DNA of 64,000 bases from Aeromonas australiensis (GCF_000819725.1 NZ_CDDH01000062.1:1-64000); one strand, 5' to 3'. Counted from the stretch's first letter, positions 1 to 9,615 are shown. Notes: a model not told the origin generated them from the letters alone. Program-made: numbers and translations.

Positions 1-410
1 TTGCATTGATATCAGGTCGACCTGTGGATGCTGGGGCAAGCCCCATGGTCTGACAATCCCTGCTACGTCTTTGTCAAAGAGGTGGGTGTCCCAGGTCACT
101 CTCTGCTACGTCTTTGTCAAAAAGGTGGGTGTCCCAGGTCACTATCCATATCAGGTCGACCTGTGGATGCTGGGGCAAGCCCCATGGTCTGACAATCCCT
201 GCTACGTCTTTGTCAAAGAGGTGGATGTCCCAGGTCACTCTCGTGTCAAAGAGGTGGATGTCCCAGGTCACTCTCATTTGTCAAAAAGGTGGGTGTCCCA
301 GGTCACTCTAGGTGTCCCAGGTCACTCTATCCCAGGTCCTCAGGTCACTAAAAGAGGTGGATGTCCCAGGTCACTCCAGGTCACTCTCCAGGTCACTCTA
401 CCAGGTCACT
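1..410. repeat. Irregular field of nested short direct repeats
   Basis: At least ten copies of a core reading ccaggtcact (or one mismatch) occur, at about 91, 134, 230, 263, 298, 317, 340, 366, 376, 388 and 401. Several are preceded by gtcaaagaggtggatgtc or a close variant. A longer unit of about 95 bp, running from the atatcaggtcgacctg start through the core, is present twice (about 9-105 and 149-241). Unit length falls towards the right, where only the 10-bp core remains in tandem. Open frames through the field change phase with each truncated unit, so the repetition acts at DNA level. The same gtgggtgtcccag word returns near 55792 and 55914. The array continues off the left edge of the window. 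Confidence 0.85.
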
Positions 411-414
411 CTAC

Positions 415-606
415 ACGCCATACCCCGACCGGGGCGCCGCCGATCTGCTGGAAGGTGCGAATGCCCCACCAACTGGCCCAAGCCACGGCATGCAGGGCAC
501 CCTCATCGGCGGCGGTGCCAGCCTATTCGTCATCGTCCAGGCAAGCGCCGTCGATATTCTTGGCACTCAACTAATTGAGTTGATGCAAAATATTGAAAAT
601 AAATAA
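415..606 (+). pseudogene. Possible 3' fragment of an unidentified coding sequence
   Basis: From the end of the repeat field to a TAA at 604-606 there is an open frame of about 63 codons with ordinary GC-rich host codon use in its first two thirds. Its hydrophobic stretch reads [16 protein letters not shown], and it stops directly before a terminator hairpin. That arrangement is what the last part of a gene would look like after its 5' part was replaced by the repeat field. I do not recognise the family. It could also be a chance open frame. Confidence 0.3.
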
Positions 607-635
607 AAAATGGCAGCCTGGGCTGCCATTTTTAT
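605..635. terminator. Bidirectional Rho-independent terminator
   Basis: The stem tggcagcc / ggctgcca is flanked by an A run on the left and a T run on the right, so it can end transcripts from either side. It separates the fragment ending at 606 from the convergent symporter gene ending at 665. Confidence 0.75.
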
Positions 636-664
636 TAACGTCTTATGTCTTATATCGAGTTGGT

Positions 665-2173
665 TCAGGAGGTCTTGGGGTCCGGATCCGGTTCGAATGA
701 GTGGCCGGTTTGCTCGCGCATCAGGTTTACTTCGGCGCGGTTGTCAATCCAGTAGTCTGCGTTCTTGATCCCCAGCTTTTCCGGATGGAATACGGGGTCA
801 ACCCCTTGTGCCAGCTGTGCTTCGTAATCCTTCAGGCAGGTAAATGCGGTCTTTTGCAGCAGCAGGATGGCGATGATGTTGAGCCAGGCCATCAGGCCGA
901 CCCCGATATCGCCCAGGCCCCAGGCCAGATCCGCCGTTTTGACGGTACCATAGACGGTGGCGGCCATCAGGGCGACCTTCAGCAAGAAGGTGAGCCAGGG
1001 GCGATTGATCTTGCGGTTGATAAACGCGATGTTGGTTTCGGCTATGTAGTAGTAGGCCACGATGGTGGTAAAGGCGAAGAAGAACAGCGCGATGGCGACG
1101 AAGTAGTTGCCAAAGCCCGGCATCATGCTCTCCATAGCGGTCTGCACATAGCCCGGGCCCGCTGCGATACCGGCAATCCCCGTGTAGATGGCGCCACCGT
1201 CCGGCCCTTGCACGTTATAGAGACCGGTGATCAGTAGCATAAAGCCGGTGGCGGAGCAGACGAACAGGGTATCGATATAGACGGAGAACGCCTGCACCAG
1301 ACCCTGTTTGGCAGGATGGCTCACCGCCGCCGCAGAGGAGGCGTGCGGGCCGGTACCTTGAGCCGCTTCGTTGGAGTAGACCCCACGTTTGACCCCCCAC
1401 ATGATGGCCAGACCCAGAATGGCACCAAAGCCGGCTTCCAGACCGAAGGCGCTCTTCCAGATCAGCAGGATCACGCCCGGCAGCTGGCCGATATTGAGGG
1501 CGATGATAACGCAAGCAACGATGATGTAACCCAGCGCCATAAAGGGCACCACTGTACTGGCGAAGGTGGCGATACGCTTGACGCCGCCAAAGATGATAAA
1601 GCCGAGCAGCAGCGCCAGAGCGGCGGCGGTAACGTTGGGATCGATATCAAAGGCGGTTTTCAGGCTGGAGCCGATGGAGTTGGCTTGAACGCCAGGCAGC
1701 AGCATGCCGCAGGCGAAGATGGTGGCAATGGCGAAGATCCAGGCAAACCAGCTGATACCCAACCCTTTATCGATATAAAACGCCGGGCCGCCACGGTACT
1801 CGCCATTGATCTTCTCTTTGTAGACCTGACCCAGGGTGGACTCCACGAAGGCGGAGCTGGCGCCGAGGAAGGCCACCATCCACATCCAGAACAGGGCGCC
1901 CGGGCCACCAAAGGTGATGGCGGTGGCGACCCCGGCGATATTACCGGTACCCACCCGGCCCGCCAGGGTCATGGAGAGTGCTTGAAAGGACGATACCCCT
2001 GCTGCATTGGCTTTGCCTTTGAACATCAGGTTGATCATTCCTTTCAAGTGACGCAGTTGCAAAAAACGGGTGCGCAGGGAGAAATAAAGACCGACCCCCA
2101 GACACAGATAGATGAGCGCAGGGCTCCAGATTATACCATTGATGGCATTGACGATTTCATTCATGTACAACAA
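665..2173 (-). CDS. Sodium:alanine/glycine symporter (AGCS family)
   Basis: A 502-residue inner-membrane protein with about ten hydrophobic segments. Family hallmarks include the N-terminal stretch with SFQALSMTLAGRVGTGN and GTGPHASSAAA in the middle, both typical of alanine or glycine:cation symporters such as AlsT/DagA. These proteins import small neutral amino acids with Na+. The C-terminal tail after about residue 440 is hydrophilic. The gene stands alone, transcribed leftwards towards the terminator at 605-635. Substrate choice among alanine, glycine and glutamine cannot be read from sequence. Confidence 0.9.
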   Translation of the reverse strand: MLYMNEIVNAINGIIWSPALIYLCLGVGLYFSLRTRFLQLRHLKGMINLMFKGKANAAGVSSFQALSMTLAGRVGTGNIAGVATAITFGGPGALFWMWMVAFLGASSAFVESTLGQVYKEKINGEYRGGPAFYIDKGLGISWFAWIFAIATIFACGMLLPGVQANSIGSSLKTAFDIDPNVTAAALALLLGFIIFGGVKRIATFASTVVPFMALGYIIVACVIIALNIGQLPGVILLIWKSAFGLEAGFGAILGLAIMWGVKRGVYSNEAAQGTGPHASSAAAVSHPAKQGLVQAFSVYIDTLFVCSATGFMLLITGLYNVQGPDGGAIYTGIAGIAAGPGYVQTAMESMMPGFGNYFVAIALFFFAFTTIVAYYYIAETNIAFINRKINRPWLTFLLKVALMAATVYGTVKTADLAWGLGDIGVGLMAWLNIIAILLLQKTAFTCLKDYEAQLAQGVDPVFHPEKLGIKNADYWIDNRAEVNLMREQTGHSFEPDPDPKTS

Positions 2174-2512
2174 CTCCTTTGTTGTGTTTGTGGCGCTGTC
2201 TTGGCGAGATCTTGGCCTCGCTCTTTGTCACTGTTCTCGGCCCGGTCTGTTAACAATCCACTTAACAAATGAGCACGAGGTTGAGGGGTTAAGCAGAGCG
2301 CAAACAAGCGCCATGCATGGGGTGTAACATATCGAGTTGCATCGGTGCTTCCCAGCGAAAAATGTTGTCTTGTTGCAAATTTGTGAATTGACAAGGGTGG
2401 GGGGATAATGGCAAGCAGCGTTTTCTGTGAGCAAAAATGAGATCCTCCTTGTTGATCTGCGCCGGACAATGTGACGGGCGTAACACAATGGAAAGCAAAC
2501 ATGAGGCCAACA
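2174..2512. other. Divergent intergenic region
   Basis: This stretch separates the leftward symporter from the rightward acetyltransferase and should carry a promoter for each. A possible rightward promoter is ttgtga, a 17-bp spacer and gataat ending near 2408, but it lies about 100 bp upstream of the start. No convincing operator, RNA or extra gene is seen. Confidence 0.4.
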
Positions 2513-2950
2513 ATGAAAAATGTCCCTGAGACGTTGACGATCCGTCCCCCTGAGGCCGACGACAGCAGCGCTATCGCCCACCTGTTCAGCCAATTGGGGT
2601 ATCCTGCCGAAGGCGCTGACGTGACGGCGCGCCTGTTGACACCGGATCCCGCGAGCTCGGTGCTGCTCGCCTCCCGGGCCGACAAAGTGGTCGGCGTGCT
2701 GGTGTGGCACAAGCTGGCACCGCTGCATGTTGCACCAGCTTGGGGCCTGATCTCGGCGCTGGTTGTCGATGAAGGGGCAAGAGGGGCGGGAGTGGGCGCC
2801 GCCTTGCTCAAGGGAGCCGAGCAGATGGCGCGGGCCGCAGGTTGCGCCCAACTGGAGCTCTCCAGCAGTCTCAAGCGCGAGGGGGCCCATCGTTTCTATC
2901 TGGCGCAGGATTATCAGGAGCGGCCAAAACGGTTCGTCAAACTGCTGTGA
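2513..2950 (+). CDS. GNAT-family N-acetyltransferase
   Basis: A 145-residue single-domain acetyltransferase. The acetyl-CoA binding motif A is clear around residues 82-100 (VVDEGARGAGVGAALL, with the R-x-x-G-x-G/A signature) and is preceded by the expected beta strand WGLISALV. The ATG at 2513 was chosen because it directly precedes the conserved start of the fold (LTIRPPEADD); upstream in-frame starts would add a non-conserved leader. The substrate is unknown; the length and spacing fit small-molecule acetyltransferases. The next gene, mtfA, starts 31 bp downstream and may be cotranscribed. Confidence 0.85.
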   Translation: MKNVPETLTIRPPEADDSSAIAHLFSQLGYPAEGADVTARLLTPDPASSVLLASRADKVVGVLVWHKLAPLHVAPAWGLISALVVDEGARGAGVGAALLKGAEQMARAAGCAQLELSSSLKREGAHRFYLAQDYQERPKRFVKLL

Positions 2951-2981
2951 GCTGTTTTTTGTATCAAAAGAAGGAGTAGGC

Positions 2982-3791
2982 GTGCTGGGATGGTTCAAAT
3001 GGCTGGGTGGTCGCCCGCAAACGTCCATGAGTGAGGATGAGTTGGCGCTGTGGCGTCAGGCGCTGGCGGCTGTGCCCATCTTGCAAGGGCTCAACGAGGC
3101 CGAGCAGACCACCCTTATCGGGTTGGGGCAGCAGCTGCTCAAGCGCAAGACCCTGACCCTGATCGGGGTTGCGCTCAGCCGCCGTCAACAGGCGGTGCTG
3201 GCGTTGCAGGCGGCGTTGCCCATCTTGCATCTCGGCCTTGACTGGTATCGCGGTTTTCACGAAATCATCATCATTCCCGAGCCCGTGACCCGGCGCCAGG
3301 AGGTGCAGGATGAGTTCGGGCTGGTGAGCGAGATTGAAGAGGAGAACGCCGGCGAATCCTGGCCGCAAGGGCCGCTGGTGCTGGCCTGGAGCGAACTGCA
3401 GCAAGATGGTGACTGGGACGGCTTTAATCTGGTGATCCACGAGCTGGCCCACAAACTCGACATGCTGGGCGGTGAGGCGGACGGTGCGCCACCGCTACTT
3501 GGGCAGATGAGCAGCCAGCTGTGGCAACAGGCCTTTCAGACCGCCTTCGATGCGCTCTGCCAGCAGCTCGAGCGGGGCGAGGTGACCGATATCGATCCCT
3601 ATGCGGCCGAACATCCTGCCGAATTTTTTGCCGTCAGCTGCGAGTGTTTCTTTACCGATCCGCGACGGCTGCAGCAGGTTTATCCCTCGGTATACCGGCA
3701 ACTGAGCCAGTTCTTTAGCCAGGATCCCGCTGTGCGTTTCCCCGCAACCCGCTTGCTGGCGGGGGAGGCGGACGCCGGGTCACTTATCTGA
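2982..3791 (+). CDS. mtfA: MtfA, Mlc titration factor / zinc peptidase
   Basis: A 269-residue cytosolic protein of the MtfA (DgsA anti-repressor) family. E. coli MtfA binds the glucose repressor Mlc, relieving repression of ptsG, and has zinc-dependent aminopeptidase activity. The metal site HELAH is at about residues 153-157 in the context VIHELAHKLDMLGG, and the family's late motif HPAEFFAVSCECFF follows about 55 residues on. The GTG at 2982 is preceded by aaggag and gives a length close to the E. coli protein (265). It follows the acetyltransferase on the same strand. The relic element at 3845 lies just beyond its stop. Confidence 0.92.
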   Translation: MLGWFKWLGGRPQTSMSEDELALWRQALAAVPILQGLNEAEQTTLIGLGQQLLKRKTLTLIGVALSRRQQAVLALQAALPILHLGLDWYRGFHEIIIIPEPVTRRQEVQDEFGLVSEIEEENAGESWPQGPLVLAWSELQQDGDWDGFNLVIHELAHKLDMLGGEADGAPPLLGQMSSQLWQQAFQTAFDALCQQLERGEVTDIDPYAAEHPAEFFAVSCECFFTDPRRLQQVYPSVYRQLSQFFSQDPAVRFPATRLLAGEADAGSLI

Positions 3792-3844
3792 GAACCGATC
3801 AGCAAAATGGTTTATTCGAAATAGCAAATAAGGCAACCCGAGGG

Positions 3845-3922
3845 TAATAGCAGTCAGTGAAACCTGACGGGTATTGTTTTGATTGGCTTTTTGCACACTG
3901 TGCTTTGTGGCATTGGCGTCAC
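3845..3922. mobile_element. Solo end of an IS4-family element (relic)
   Basis: About 78 bp align with the left end of the IS4-like relic at 20641, at roughly 70-75% identity by eye. Both start taat.gcagtcag or taatgccagtcag, carry a hairpin followed by a T run, and then share a degenerate ttgcac...tgtggc...ggc.tcac tail. The start resembles the terminal repeat remembered for IS4 (taatgcc.atcagttaag). No transposase or opposite end is seen here. It directly abuts the truncated acetyltransferase, so insertion and decay of this element probably destroyed that gene. Confidence 0.5.
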
Positions 3923-3929
3923 GCCGCGC

Positions 3930-4064
3930 GGTGCGGTGCAGGTTGACGTCAACGAGCAGAACGAACAGGCGGTGGACTTCTATCTGAAGATGGAATTCAC
4001 CGTGACGGGTCGCTCGCCGGGCAAGCTCTATCCGCTGTTGCATATGGCGCTGGCGCCGAACTGA
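3930..4064 (+). pseudogene. C-terminal remnant of a YjaB-like GNAT acetyltransferase
   Basis: Only the last 44 codons of a YjaB-type acetyltransferase remain. The characteristic VDVNEQNEQAVDFYLKMEF is present, followed by TVTGRSPGKLYPLLHMAL. The loop between TGRS and YPLLH is shorter than in YjaB, so there is probably a small internal deletion too. The N-terminal two thirds are missing and replaced by the IS4-type relic. The product cannot fold as a complete GNAT domain. Confidence 0.7.
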
Positions 4065-4097
4065 TCACACCTGATGAGGCGCAGTACCCATAAACCA

Positions 4098-4130
4098 ACG
4101 GGGGATGGCATCAGCCATCCCCCGTTTTTT
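4098..4130 (+). terminator. Rho-independent terminator
   Basis: A strong stem, acgggggatggc paired with gccatcccccgt, is followed by six T residues. It ends the mtfA-side transcription unit and faces the convergent lipoprotein gene that stops at 4142. Confidence 0.85.
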
Positions 4131-4141
4131 GATCGTGTTTG

Positions 4142-4462
4142 TTACTTGCTGGCGACCTTGTTCACCACCTTGACGAGCTGATAACGCAGGGAGGGGGCAT
4201 CGGCGGGCACGTGGGTGAGCTGCTCCTTGCTGACGGTGAGCTGATAGCGGTAACCCGGCTCGAACTGGAAGCCTTCAATATTTTGGTAGAACAGTGTCCA
4301 GGGCTGCAGCTCATCGCTGCGAACTTGCATGCACTGCATCGGGCCAACCCCGACGCAATCGACCAGCTGACTGTTGATATAGAGGGTCTCTTCCTTTGAC
4401 GGGGTAGGGGCGCTCTGGCAGGCGGTCAGCAGCAAGGCTGCGCTGATAAACAGTGGTTTCAT
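4142..4462 (-). CDS. DUF4377-type small lipoprotein
   Basis: A 106-residue secreted protein. It starts with a lipoprotein signal peptide (MKPLFISAALLLTAC) whose lipobox cysteine is residue 15. The mature part has the YINSQLVDCVGVGPMQCM and WTLFYQNIEGF.FEPGY pattern of DUF4377 domains, which have a conserved cysteine pair and are often found with HslJ/META-type proteins. Its role is unknown; envelope location is inferred from the signal. The ATG at 4462 was chosen because it starts the signal peptide; an upstream in-frame ATG would bury it. Confidence 0.8.
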   Translation of the reverse strand: MKPLFISAALLLTACQSAPTPSKEETLYINSQLVDCVGVGPMQCMQVRSDELQPWTLFYQNIEGFQFEPGYRYQLTVSKEQLTHVPADAPSLRYQLVKVVNKVASK

Positions 4463-4503
4463 GATGGACTCCTTCAACACGAAAGGGGGCATTAGAGCGG
4501 CAA

Positions 4504-4530
4504 ACAAAAAGGCGGTCAATGACCGCCTTT
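4504..4530 (-). terminator. Terminator of gltA
   Basis: Read leftwards, the stem aaaggcggtca / tgaccgccttt is followed by a T-rich tract 25 bp after the gltA stop. Confidence 0.8.
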
Positions 4531-4554
4531 GTAACAAAGTATGTGGAGTCTGGC

Positions 4555-5841
4555 TTAACGCTGGTCGAGTGGAGTGAAGTCTCGTTGTGGTTGGCCAGTA
4601 TAGAGCTGACGGGGACGGCCAATTTTTTGATCGGGGTCCGAGTGCATCTCATTCCAATGGGCAATCCAGCCAATGGTACGGGAGATGGCGAAGATCACGG
4701 TGAACATGCTCATCGGGATGCCGATCGCCTTCATGATGATGCCGGAGTAGAAGTCCACGTTCGGGTAGAGTTTCTTCTCGATGAAGTAGGGGTCGGAGAG
4801 CGCAATGCGCTCCAGCTCCATGGCCACGTCCAGCAGCGGATCCTTGATCTGCAGCTCGGTCAGTACTTCGTGGCAGGTTTCGCGCATCACGGTGGCACGG
4901 GGATCGTGGTTCTTGTAGACACGGTGACCGAAGCCCATCAGGCGGAACGGATCGTTCTTGTCCTTGGCGCGGCCGATGTACTCGGGAATGCGATCCACCG
5001 AGCCGATCTCTTCCAGCATGCGCAGGCAGGCTTCGTTGGCACCACCGTGGGCCGGTCCCCACAGGGAAGCGATCCCCGCGGCGATACAGGCGAACGGGTT
5101 GGCACCGGAGGAGCCAGCCAGACGAACGGTGGAGGTAGAGGCGTTCTGCTCGTGATCCGCATGGAGGGTAAAGATACGATCCATGGCCCGTTCAACGATG
5201 GGGTTGACCTTGTACTCTTCGGTCGGCACGCCAAACATCATGTGCAGGAAGTTACCGGCATAGGAGAGGGCGTTACGCGGCTGCATGAACGGCTGGCCGA
5301 TGGAGTACTTGTAACACATGGCGGCCAGGGTCGGCATCTTGGAGAGCAGACGGAAGGCACAGATCTCGCGATGCTGCTCGTTGTTGATGTCGAGGGCATC
5401 GTGATAGAAGGCGGAGAGGGCGCTGACCACACCGCACATGACGGCCATGGGGTGCGCATCGCGACGGAAGCCGCGGAAGAAGAAGGCGATCTGCTCGTGC
5501 ACCATGGTGTGGCGGGTAACCAGACGTTCGAATTCGGCATATTGGGCCTTGGTTGGCGCTTCGCCGTACAACAGGATATAGCAGACTTCCAGATAGCTGG
5601 CCTGGGTGGCCAACTGGGCGATGGGATAACCCCGGTGCAGCAAGACACCCAGATCACCGTCAATGTAGGTAATGGCAGATTTGCAAGAACCGGTGGCCAT
5701 AAAACCGGGGTCAAAGGTGAAATACCCCTGTGATCCCAATTTTCTGACATCGATGACATCCGGGCCGATGGTGCCGGAGAGGATCGGCAGTTCGACCGGG
5801 TCTTTTCCGGGCAGGTGTAGGGTGGCTATCTTATCAGCCAT
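4555..5841 (-). CDS. gltA: Citrate synthase (type II)
   Basis: A 428-residue cytosolic enzyme that condenses acetyl-CoA and oxaloacetate to citrate, the entry step of the TCA cycle. Length and sequence match the hexameric, NADH-sensitive GltA of Gammaproteobacteria (427 in E. coli). Catalytic regions visible are [13 protein letters not shown] (histidine), [15 protein letters not shown] (histidine) and the NVDFYSG region (aspartate). The start at 5841 gives [12 protein letters not shown], matching the usual N-terminus, and has a purine-rich RBS (caaaggaga). It diverges from sdhCDAB, the usual gene order in enterics and vibrios. Confidence 0.97.
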   Translation of the reverse strand: MADKIATLHLPGKDPVELPILSGTIGPDVIDVRKLGSQGYFTFDPGFMATGSCKSAITYIDGDLGVLLHRGYPIAQLATQASYLEVCYILLYGEAPTKAQYAEFERLVTRHTMVHEQIAFFFRGFRRDAHPMAVMCGVVSALSAFYHDALDINNEQHREICAFRLLSKMPTLAAMCYKYSIGQPFMQPRNALSYAGNFLHMMFGVPTEEYKVNPIVERAMDRIFTLHADHEQNASTSTVRLAGSSGANPFACIAAGIASLWGPAHGGANEACLRMLEEIGSVDRIPEYIGRAKDKNDPFRLMGFGHRVYKNHDPRATVMRETCHEVLTELQIKDPLLDVAMELERIALSDPYFIEKKLYPNVDFYSGIIMKAIGIPMSMFTVIFAISRTIGWIAHWNEMHSDPDQKIGRPRQLYTGQPQRDFTPLDQR

Positions 5842-6283
5842 AGCACGTCTCCTTTGCTCTTTATAATTTGGTTCCAGTCCTACTCTATTACGACTTTTAT
5901 GACGCAGGCAAAGGTTGTTACCCATACCGAAGTGGCTGGAGCGCCTTATTTGAAACAGAGTTCCTTATCAATGTCAATTTTGCTGAAACCCCATTAATGG
6001 CATTAATGAAATGTTAAATTAAATATGCGATCAGGTTTGCGCTTTTGTGTTTTCTTTGTAGCTAATTGATTGTCTTCGGTTAAGGGCGCCGATATACTGC
6101 GCCACGTGGGTCATGGCTGCGGGTGTTTGAAACGCTTTGGCAAAGCCTGATGTGAAACCGAAAACTCACGTTTTGGCTTTTTCAGAGTGTTTTGGTAACA
6201 AAAAACCAACAATCACCATTCCGTGCCCTCAAGAGTGAGTTAAAACAATAACTAACGTGCTCAATGGAGCTGAGTGGGCAAGC
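5842..6283. promoter_or_regulatory. gltA / sdhC divergent promoter region
   Basis: A 442-bp AT-rich region between two divergent TCA units. A good sigma-70 match for the sdh direction is ttgtct at 6070-6075, a 17-bp spacer and tatact at 6093-6098, leaving a leader of about 180 nt. For gltA, tgtcaa at 5972-5977 (TTGACA on the minus strand) is a possible -35 with only a weak -10. ArcA or CRP control is expected from related bacteria, but I could not place a convincing site. Confidence 0.5.
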
Positions 6284-6661
6284 GTGAAAAACAAACAGAG
6301 ACCGGTCAACCTCGACCTACAGACGTTAAGCTTTCCTGTCACTGCCATTGCATCCATCCTGCACCGTGTTTCAGGGGTCATTACCTTTGTTGCACTGGGC
6401 ATCTTGCTGTGGATGCTTGGTACTTCACTCGCCTCTCCCGAAGGGTTTGCAACCGTGGTTGCCATCATGGACAACTTCCTGGTCAAACTTGTGCTGTGGG
6501 GGATCCTGACTGCGCTGGCATACCACATTGTGGGCGGCTTGCGTCATCTGGTCATGGATATGGGCTATTGGGAAGAGCTGGGATCCGGCAATCAGAGCGC
6601 CCGCGTGGCCTTCGTGATCACCGCGATCCTGGCTGTATTGGCGGGAGTGCTTGTATGGTAA
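6284..6661 (+). CDS. sdhC: Succinate dehydrogenase cytochrome b556 subunit
   Basis: A membrane-anchor subunit of complex II (125 residues from the GTG at 6284) that binds heme b and ubiquinone with SdhD. It has three transmembrane helices; the conserved [12 protein letters not shown] carries the ubiquinone-site Ser and Arg, and the heme-ligand histidine lies in [10 protein letters not shown]. The GTG at 6284 aligns with the [13 protein letters not shown] start of enteric SdhC; another GTG nine codons upstream (6257) is possible. Its stop overlaps the sdhD start. Confidence 0.93.
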   Translation: MKNKQRPVNLDLQTLSFPVTAIASILHRVSGVITFVALGILLWMLGTSLASPEGFATVVAIMDNFLVKLVLWGILTALAYHIVGGLRHLVMDMGYWEELGSGNQSARVAFVITAILAVLAGVLVW

Positions 6662-6999
6662 CCAATTCTGCAACCTTCGGGCGCAGCGGCGTTCACGATT
6701 ACATCCTGATCCGTGCCACCGCCCTCATCATGACCTGTTATGTCCTCTATCTGGTGGGCTTTGTCGCGTTCAACGACATCACCTACGAGGTGTGGGCAGG
6801 CTTCTTCGCCAAAACATTCACCAAAGTATTCACCCTGTTGACCCTGCTATGCGTACTGATCCACGCCTGGATTGGTCTGTGGCAGGTGCTGACTGACTAT
6901 ATCAAGCCGGTAGGGCTGCGCGGGGCGCTGCAATTTGCCCTGGTCGTGGTGCTGTTTGTCTATCTGATGACGGGTTTCGTCGTGCTGTGGGGTGTGTAA
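6655..6999 (+). CDS. sdhD: Succinate dehydrogenase hydrophobic membrane anchor
   Basis: A 114-residue, three-helix anchor that completes the heme and quinone site with SdhC. The second helix carries the conserved [18 protein letters not shown] with the heme-ligand histidine and the Asp-Tyr quinone-site pair. The ATG at 6655 overlaps the last codons of sdhC, suggesting translational coupling. Confidence 0.94.
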   Translation: MVTNSATFGRSGVHDYILIRATALIMTCYVLYLVGFVAFNDITYEVWAGFFAKTFTKVFTLLTLLCVLIHAWIGLWQVLTDYIKPVGLRGALQFALVVVLFVYLMTGFVVLWGV

Positions 7000-7000
7000 G

Positions 7001-8767
7001 GTGACTATTCCAACTCGTGAATTTGATGCGGTGGTGATTGGTGCCGGTGGTGCCGGTATGCGCGCCGCGCTGCAGATTGCCCAGTCCGGCAAGAGCTGCG
7101 CGCTGTTGTCCAAGGTTTTTCCAACCCGTTCTCACACGGTGTCCGCCCAGGGCGGCATCACGGTTGCACTGGGCAATGCCCACGATGACAACTGGCAGTG
7201 GCACATGTATGACACGGTAAAAGGTTCCGATTACATCGGTGATCAGGAAGCCATCGAGTACATGTGCAAAACCGGCCCCGAGGCCATCTATGAGCTGGAG
7301 AACATGGGCTTGCCCTTCTCCCGTTTCGACAACGGGTCTGTCTACCAGCGTCCGTTTGGTGGTCAGTCCAAGAATTTCGGTGGCGAGCAGGCTGCCCGTA
7401 CCGCGGCGGCGGCCGACCGTACCGGTCACGCTCTGCTGCACACCCTCTATCAGCAGAACGTCAAGAACAAGACCACTGTCTTCTCCGAGTGGTATGCGCT
7501 GGATCTGGTGAAAAACCAGGACGGCCATGTGGTGGGTTGTACCGCCATCGATATGGAGAGCGGTGAAGTGGTCTACTTCAAGGCCAAGGCCACCGTGCTG
7601 GCGACTGGCGGTGCCGGTCGTATCTACCAGTCCACTACCAATGCCCACATCAACACCGGTGACGGTGTCGGCATGGCGCTGCGTGCCGGCGTCGGCGTGC
7701 AGGACATGGAGATGTGGCAGTTCCACCCGACCGGCATCGCCGGGGCAGGGGTGCTGGTGACAGAAGGCTGCCGTGGTGAAGGCGGCTATCTGCTCAATAA
7801 AGATGGCGAGCGCTTTATGGAGCGTTATGCGCCGAACGCCAAGGACTTGGCCGGTCGCGACGTGGTGGCCCGCTCCATCATGATCGAGATCCGCGAAGGA
7901 CGTGGTTGCGACGGTCCCTGGGGCCCGCACATCAAGCTGAAGCTGGATCACCTCGGCAAAGAGGTGCTGGAATCCCGTCTGCCGGGGATCTGCGAGCTAT
8001 CTCGCACCTTCGCCCACGTGGATCCGGTCAAAGAGCCCATCCCCATCATTCCGACCTGCCACTACATGATGGGCGGCGTGCCGACCAACGTGAATGGCCA
8101 GTGCCTGACCCAGGACAAGAACGGCAACGATGTGCCGGTGGTGGGGCTGTTTGCGGTGGGCGAAATTGCCTGCGTCTCGGTGCACGGTGCCAACCGTCTG
8201 GGTGGCAACTCCCTGCTGGATCTGGTGGTGTTCGGTCGTGCCGCCGGCATGCATCTGGTCAACACCCTGGGCGAGATGGATCACGGCCGCGATGCTTCCG
8301 AGTCGGATCTGGACGCCGCACTGGCCCGCTTCAACCGCTGGGAACATTGCCGTGACGGGGAAGACCCGGTGCAGATCCGCAAAGATCTGCAGCGCTGCAT
8401 GCAGAACAACTTCTCTGTGTTCCGTGAAGGGGCGGCGATGGCAGAGGGACTTGAAGAGCTCAAGGTGATCCGCGAGCGCCTCAAATCAGCCCGTCTGGAT
8501 GACACCTCCAAAGAGTTCAACACCCAGCGCATCGAGTGTCTGGAGCTGGACAACCTGATGGAGACGGCGTTTGCCACCGCGGTGGCGGCCAACTTCCGTA
8601 CCGAGAGCCGGGGCGCCCACTGCCGCTTCGACTTCCCGGATCGCGACGATGAGAACTGGCTGTGCCACAGCCTCTATCATCCGGACACCGAGTCCATGAC
8701 CCGTCGCGCTGTCAACATGTCACCCAAGACCCGTGAGGCGTTCCCGCCCAAGGTCCGGACTTACTGA
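7001..8767 (+). CDS. sdhA: Succinate dehydrogenase flavoprotein subunit
   Basis: The 588-residue catalytic subunit, exactly the E. coli length. It oxidises succinate to fumarate using covalently bound FAD. Visible features are the dinucleotide fold [13 protein letters not shown], the FAD-attachment region with [11 protein letters not shown], the active-site HPTGIAGAG, and the late [10 protein letters not shown] and [13 protein letters not shown] motifs. The GTG at 7001 gives [14 protein letters not shown], matching the family; a GTG three codons earlier overlaps sdhD. Confidence 0.97.
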   Translation: MTIPTREFDAVVIGAGGAGMRAALQIAQSGKSCALLSKVFPTRSHTVSAQGGITVALGNAHDDNWQWHMYDTVKGSDYIGDQEAIEYMCKTGPEAIYELENMGLPFSRFDNGSVYQRPFGGQSKNFGGEQAARTAAAADRTGHALLHTLYQQNVKNKTTVFSEWYALDLVKNQDGHVVGCTAIDMESGEVVYFKAKATVLATGGAGRIYQSTTNAHINTGDGVGMALRAGVGVQDMEMWQFHPTGIAGAGVLVTEGCRGEGGYLLNKDGERFMERYAPNAKDLAGRDVVARSIMIEIREGRGCDGPWGPHIKLKLDHLGKEVLESRLPGICELSRTFAHVDPVKEPIPIIPTCHYMMGGVPTNVNGQCLTQDKNGNDVPVVGLFAVGEIACVSVHGANRLGGNSLLDLVVFGRAAGMHLVNTLGEMDHGRDASESDLDAALARFNRWEHCRDGEDPVQIRKDLQRCMQNNFSVFREGAAMAEGLEELKVIRERLKSARLDDTSKEFNTQRIECLELDNLMETAFATAVAANFRTESRGAHCRFDFPDRDDENWLCHSLYHPDTESMTRRAVNMSPKTREAFPPKVRTY

Positions 8768-8783
8768 TTGCGGAGCCAGCCCT

Positions 8784-9500
8784 ATGAACGTCACATTCTC
8801 TGTCTACAGATACAATCCGGATGTTGATAACGTCCCCCATATGAAGGATTATCATCTTGATATTCCTGAAGGTTCCGACATGATGGTGCTCGATGCACTG
8901 ATCCAGTTGAAAGAGCTGGATCCCACACTTGCCTTCCGTCGCTCATGCCGCGAAGGGGTCTGTGGATCTGACGGCATCAACATGAATGGCAAGAACGGTC
9001 TTGCCTGCATCACTCCGCTCTCCGATCTCTTGAAGAAGGGCAACAAGGTCGTCATTCGCCCCTTGCCTGGCCTGCCGGTGATCCGCGATCTGGTGATCGA
9101 CATGACCCAGTTTTACACCCAGTGGGAGAAGGTCAAACCCTTCCTCCTCAACGACGACAAGTTGCCGCCGGTGCGTGAGCACCTGCAATCCCCCGAAGAG
9201 CGTGCCAAGCTGGATGGCCTGTACGAGTGTATTCTCTGTGCCTGCTGCTCCACCTCTTGCCCCTCCTTCTGGTGGAACCCCGACAAGTTCATCGGTCCGG
9301 CCGGGCTACTCGCCGCCTACCGCTGGCTGGCTGACAGCCGCGACACCGCGACCACCGAGCGACTGGGGAATCTGGACGACGCATTCAGCGTGTTCCGCTG
9401 CCATGGCATCATGAACTGCGTGAACGTCTGTCCGAAAGGCTTGAACCCGACCAAGGCGATTGGCCAGATCAAGTCGATGTTGCTCAATCGGGCTGTTTAG
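8784..9500 (+). CDS. sdhB: Succinate dehydrogenase iron-sulfur subunit
   Basis: A 238-residue electron-transfer subunit. The N-terminal 2Fe-2S domain has CREGVCGSDGINMNG and a later single cysteine. The C-terminal domain has ECILCACCSTSCPSFWW and CHGIMNCVNVCPKGLNP for the 4Fe-4S and 3Fe-4S clusters. It lies 16 bp after sdhA with a GGAG-type RBS. Confidence 0.97.
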   Translation: MNVTFSVYRYNPDVDNVPHMKDYHLDIPEGSDMMVLDALIQLKELDPTLAFRRSCREGVCGSDGINMNGKNGLACITPLSDLLKKGNKVVIRPLPGLPVIRDLVIDMTQFYTQWEKVKPFLLNDDKLPPVREHLQSPEERAKLDGLYECILCACCSTSCPSFWWNPDKFIGPAGLLAAYRWLADSRDTATTERLGNLDDAFSVFRCHGIMNCVNVCPKGLNPTKAIGQIKSMLLNRAV

Positions 9501-9505
9501 TATCA

Positions 9506-9566
9506 GGGCCGGCCAGGTGCTGGCCCGACCTCTGGATAGCCATCCCACCCGTGGCAGGATGGCTAT
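9506..9566. other. Intercistronic stem-loops between sdhB and sucA
   Basis: Two hairpins occupy the 115-bp gap: gggccggcc/ggccc near 9506-9527, and atagccatcc/ggatggctat at 9536-9566. The second is followed only by ttt, so it looks like an mRNA-stabilising or attenuating structure rather than a full terminator. Confidence 0.5.
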
Positions 9567-9615
9567 TTGACCCCTACAAGCTGCGCAGCAGTAACAAGAA
9601 GTACAAGGGATAGAA

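Noticed and set aside
1-410. CRISPR array
   Set aside because: Repeat units differ in length and are nested without unique spacers of even size; no cas gene is present.
71-574. Protein of 167 residues with VPGHS repeats
   Set aside because: Frame changes with each truncated repeat and all frames show similar repetition, so the periodicity belongs to the DNA, not to a selected protein.
6149-6168. CRP-like tgtga...tcacg site before sdhC
   Set aside because: The half-sites are 10 bp apart rather than 6, which does not fit CRP.
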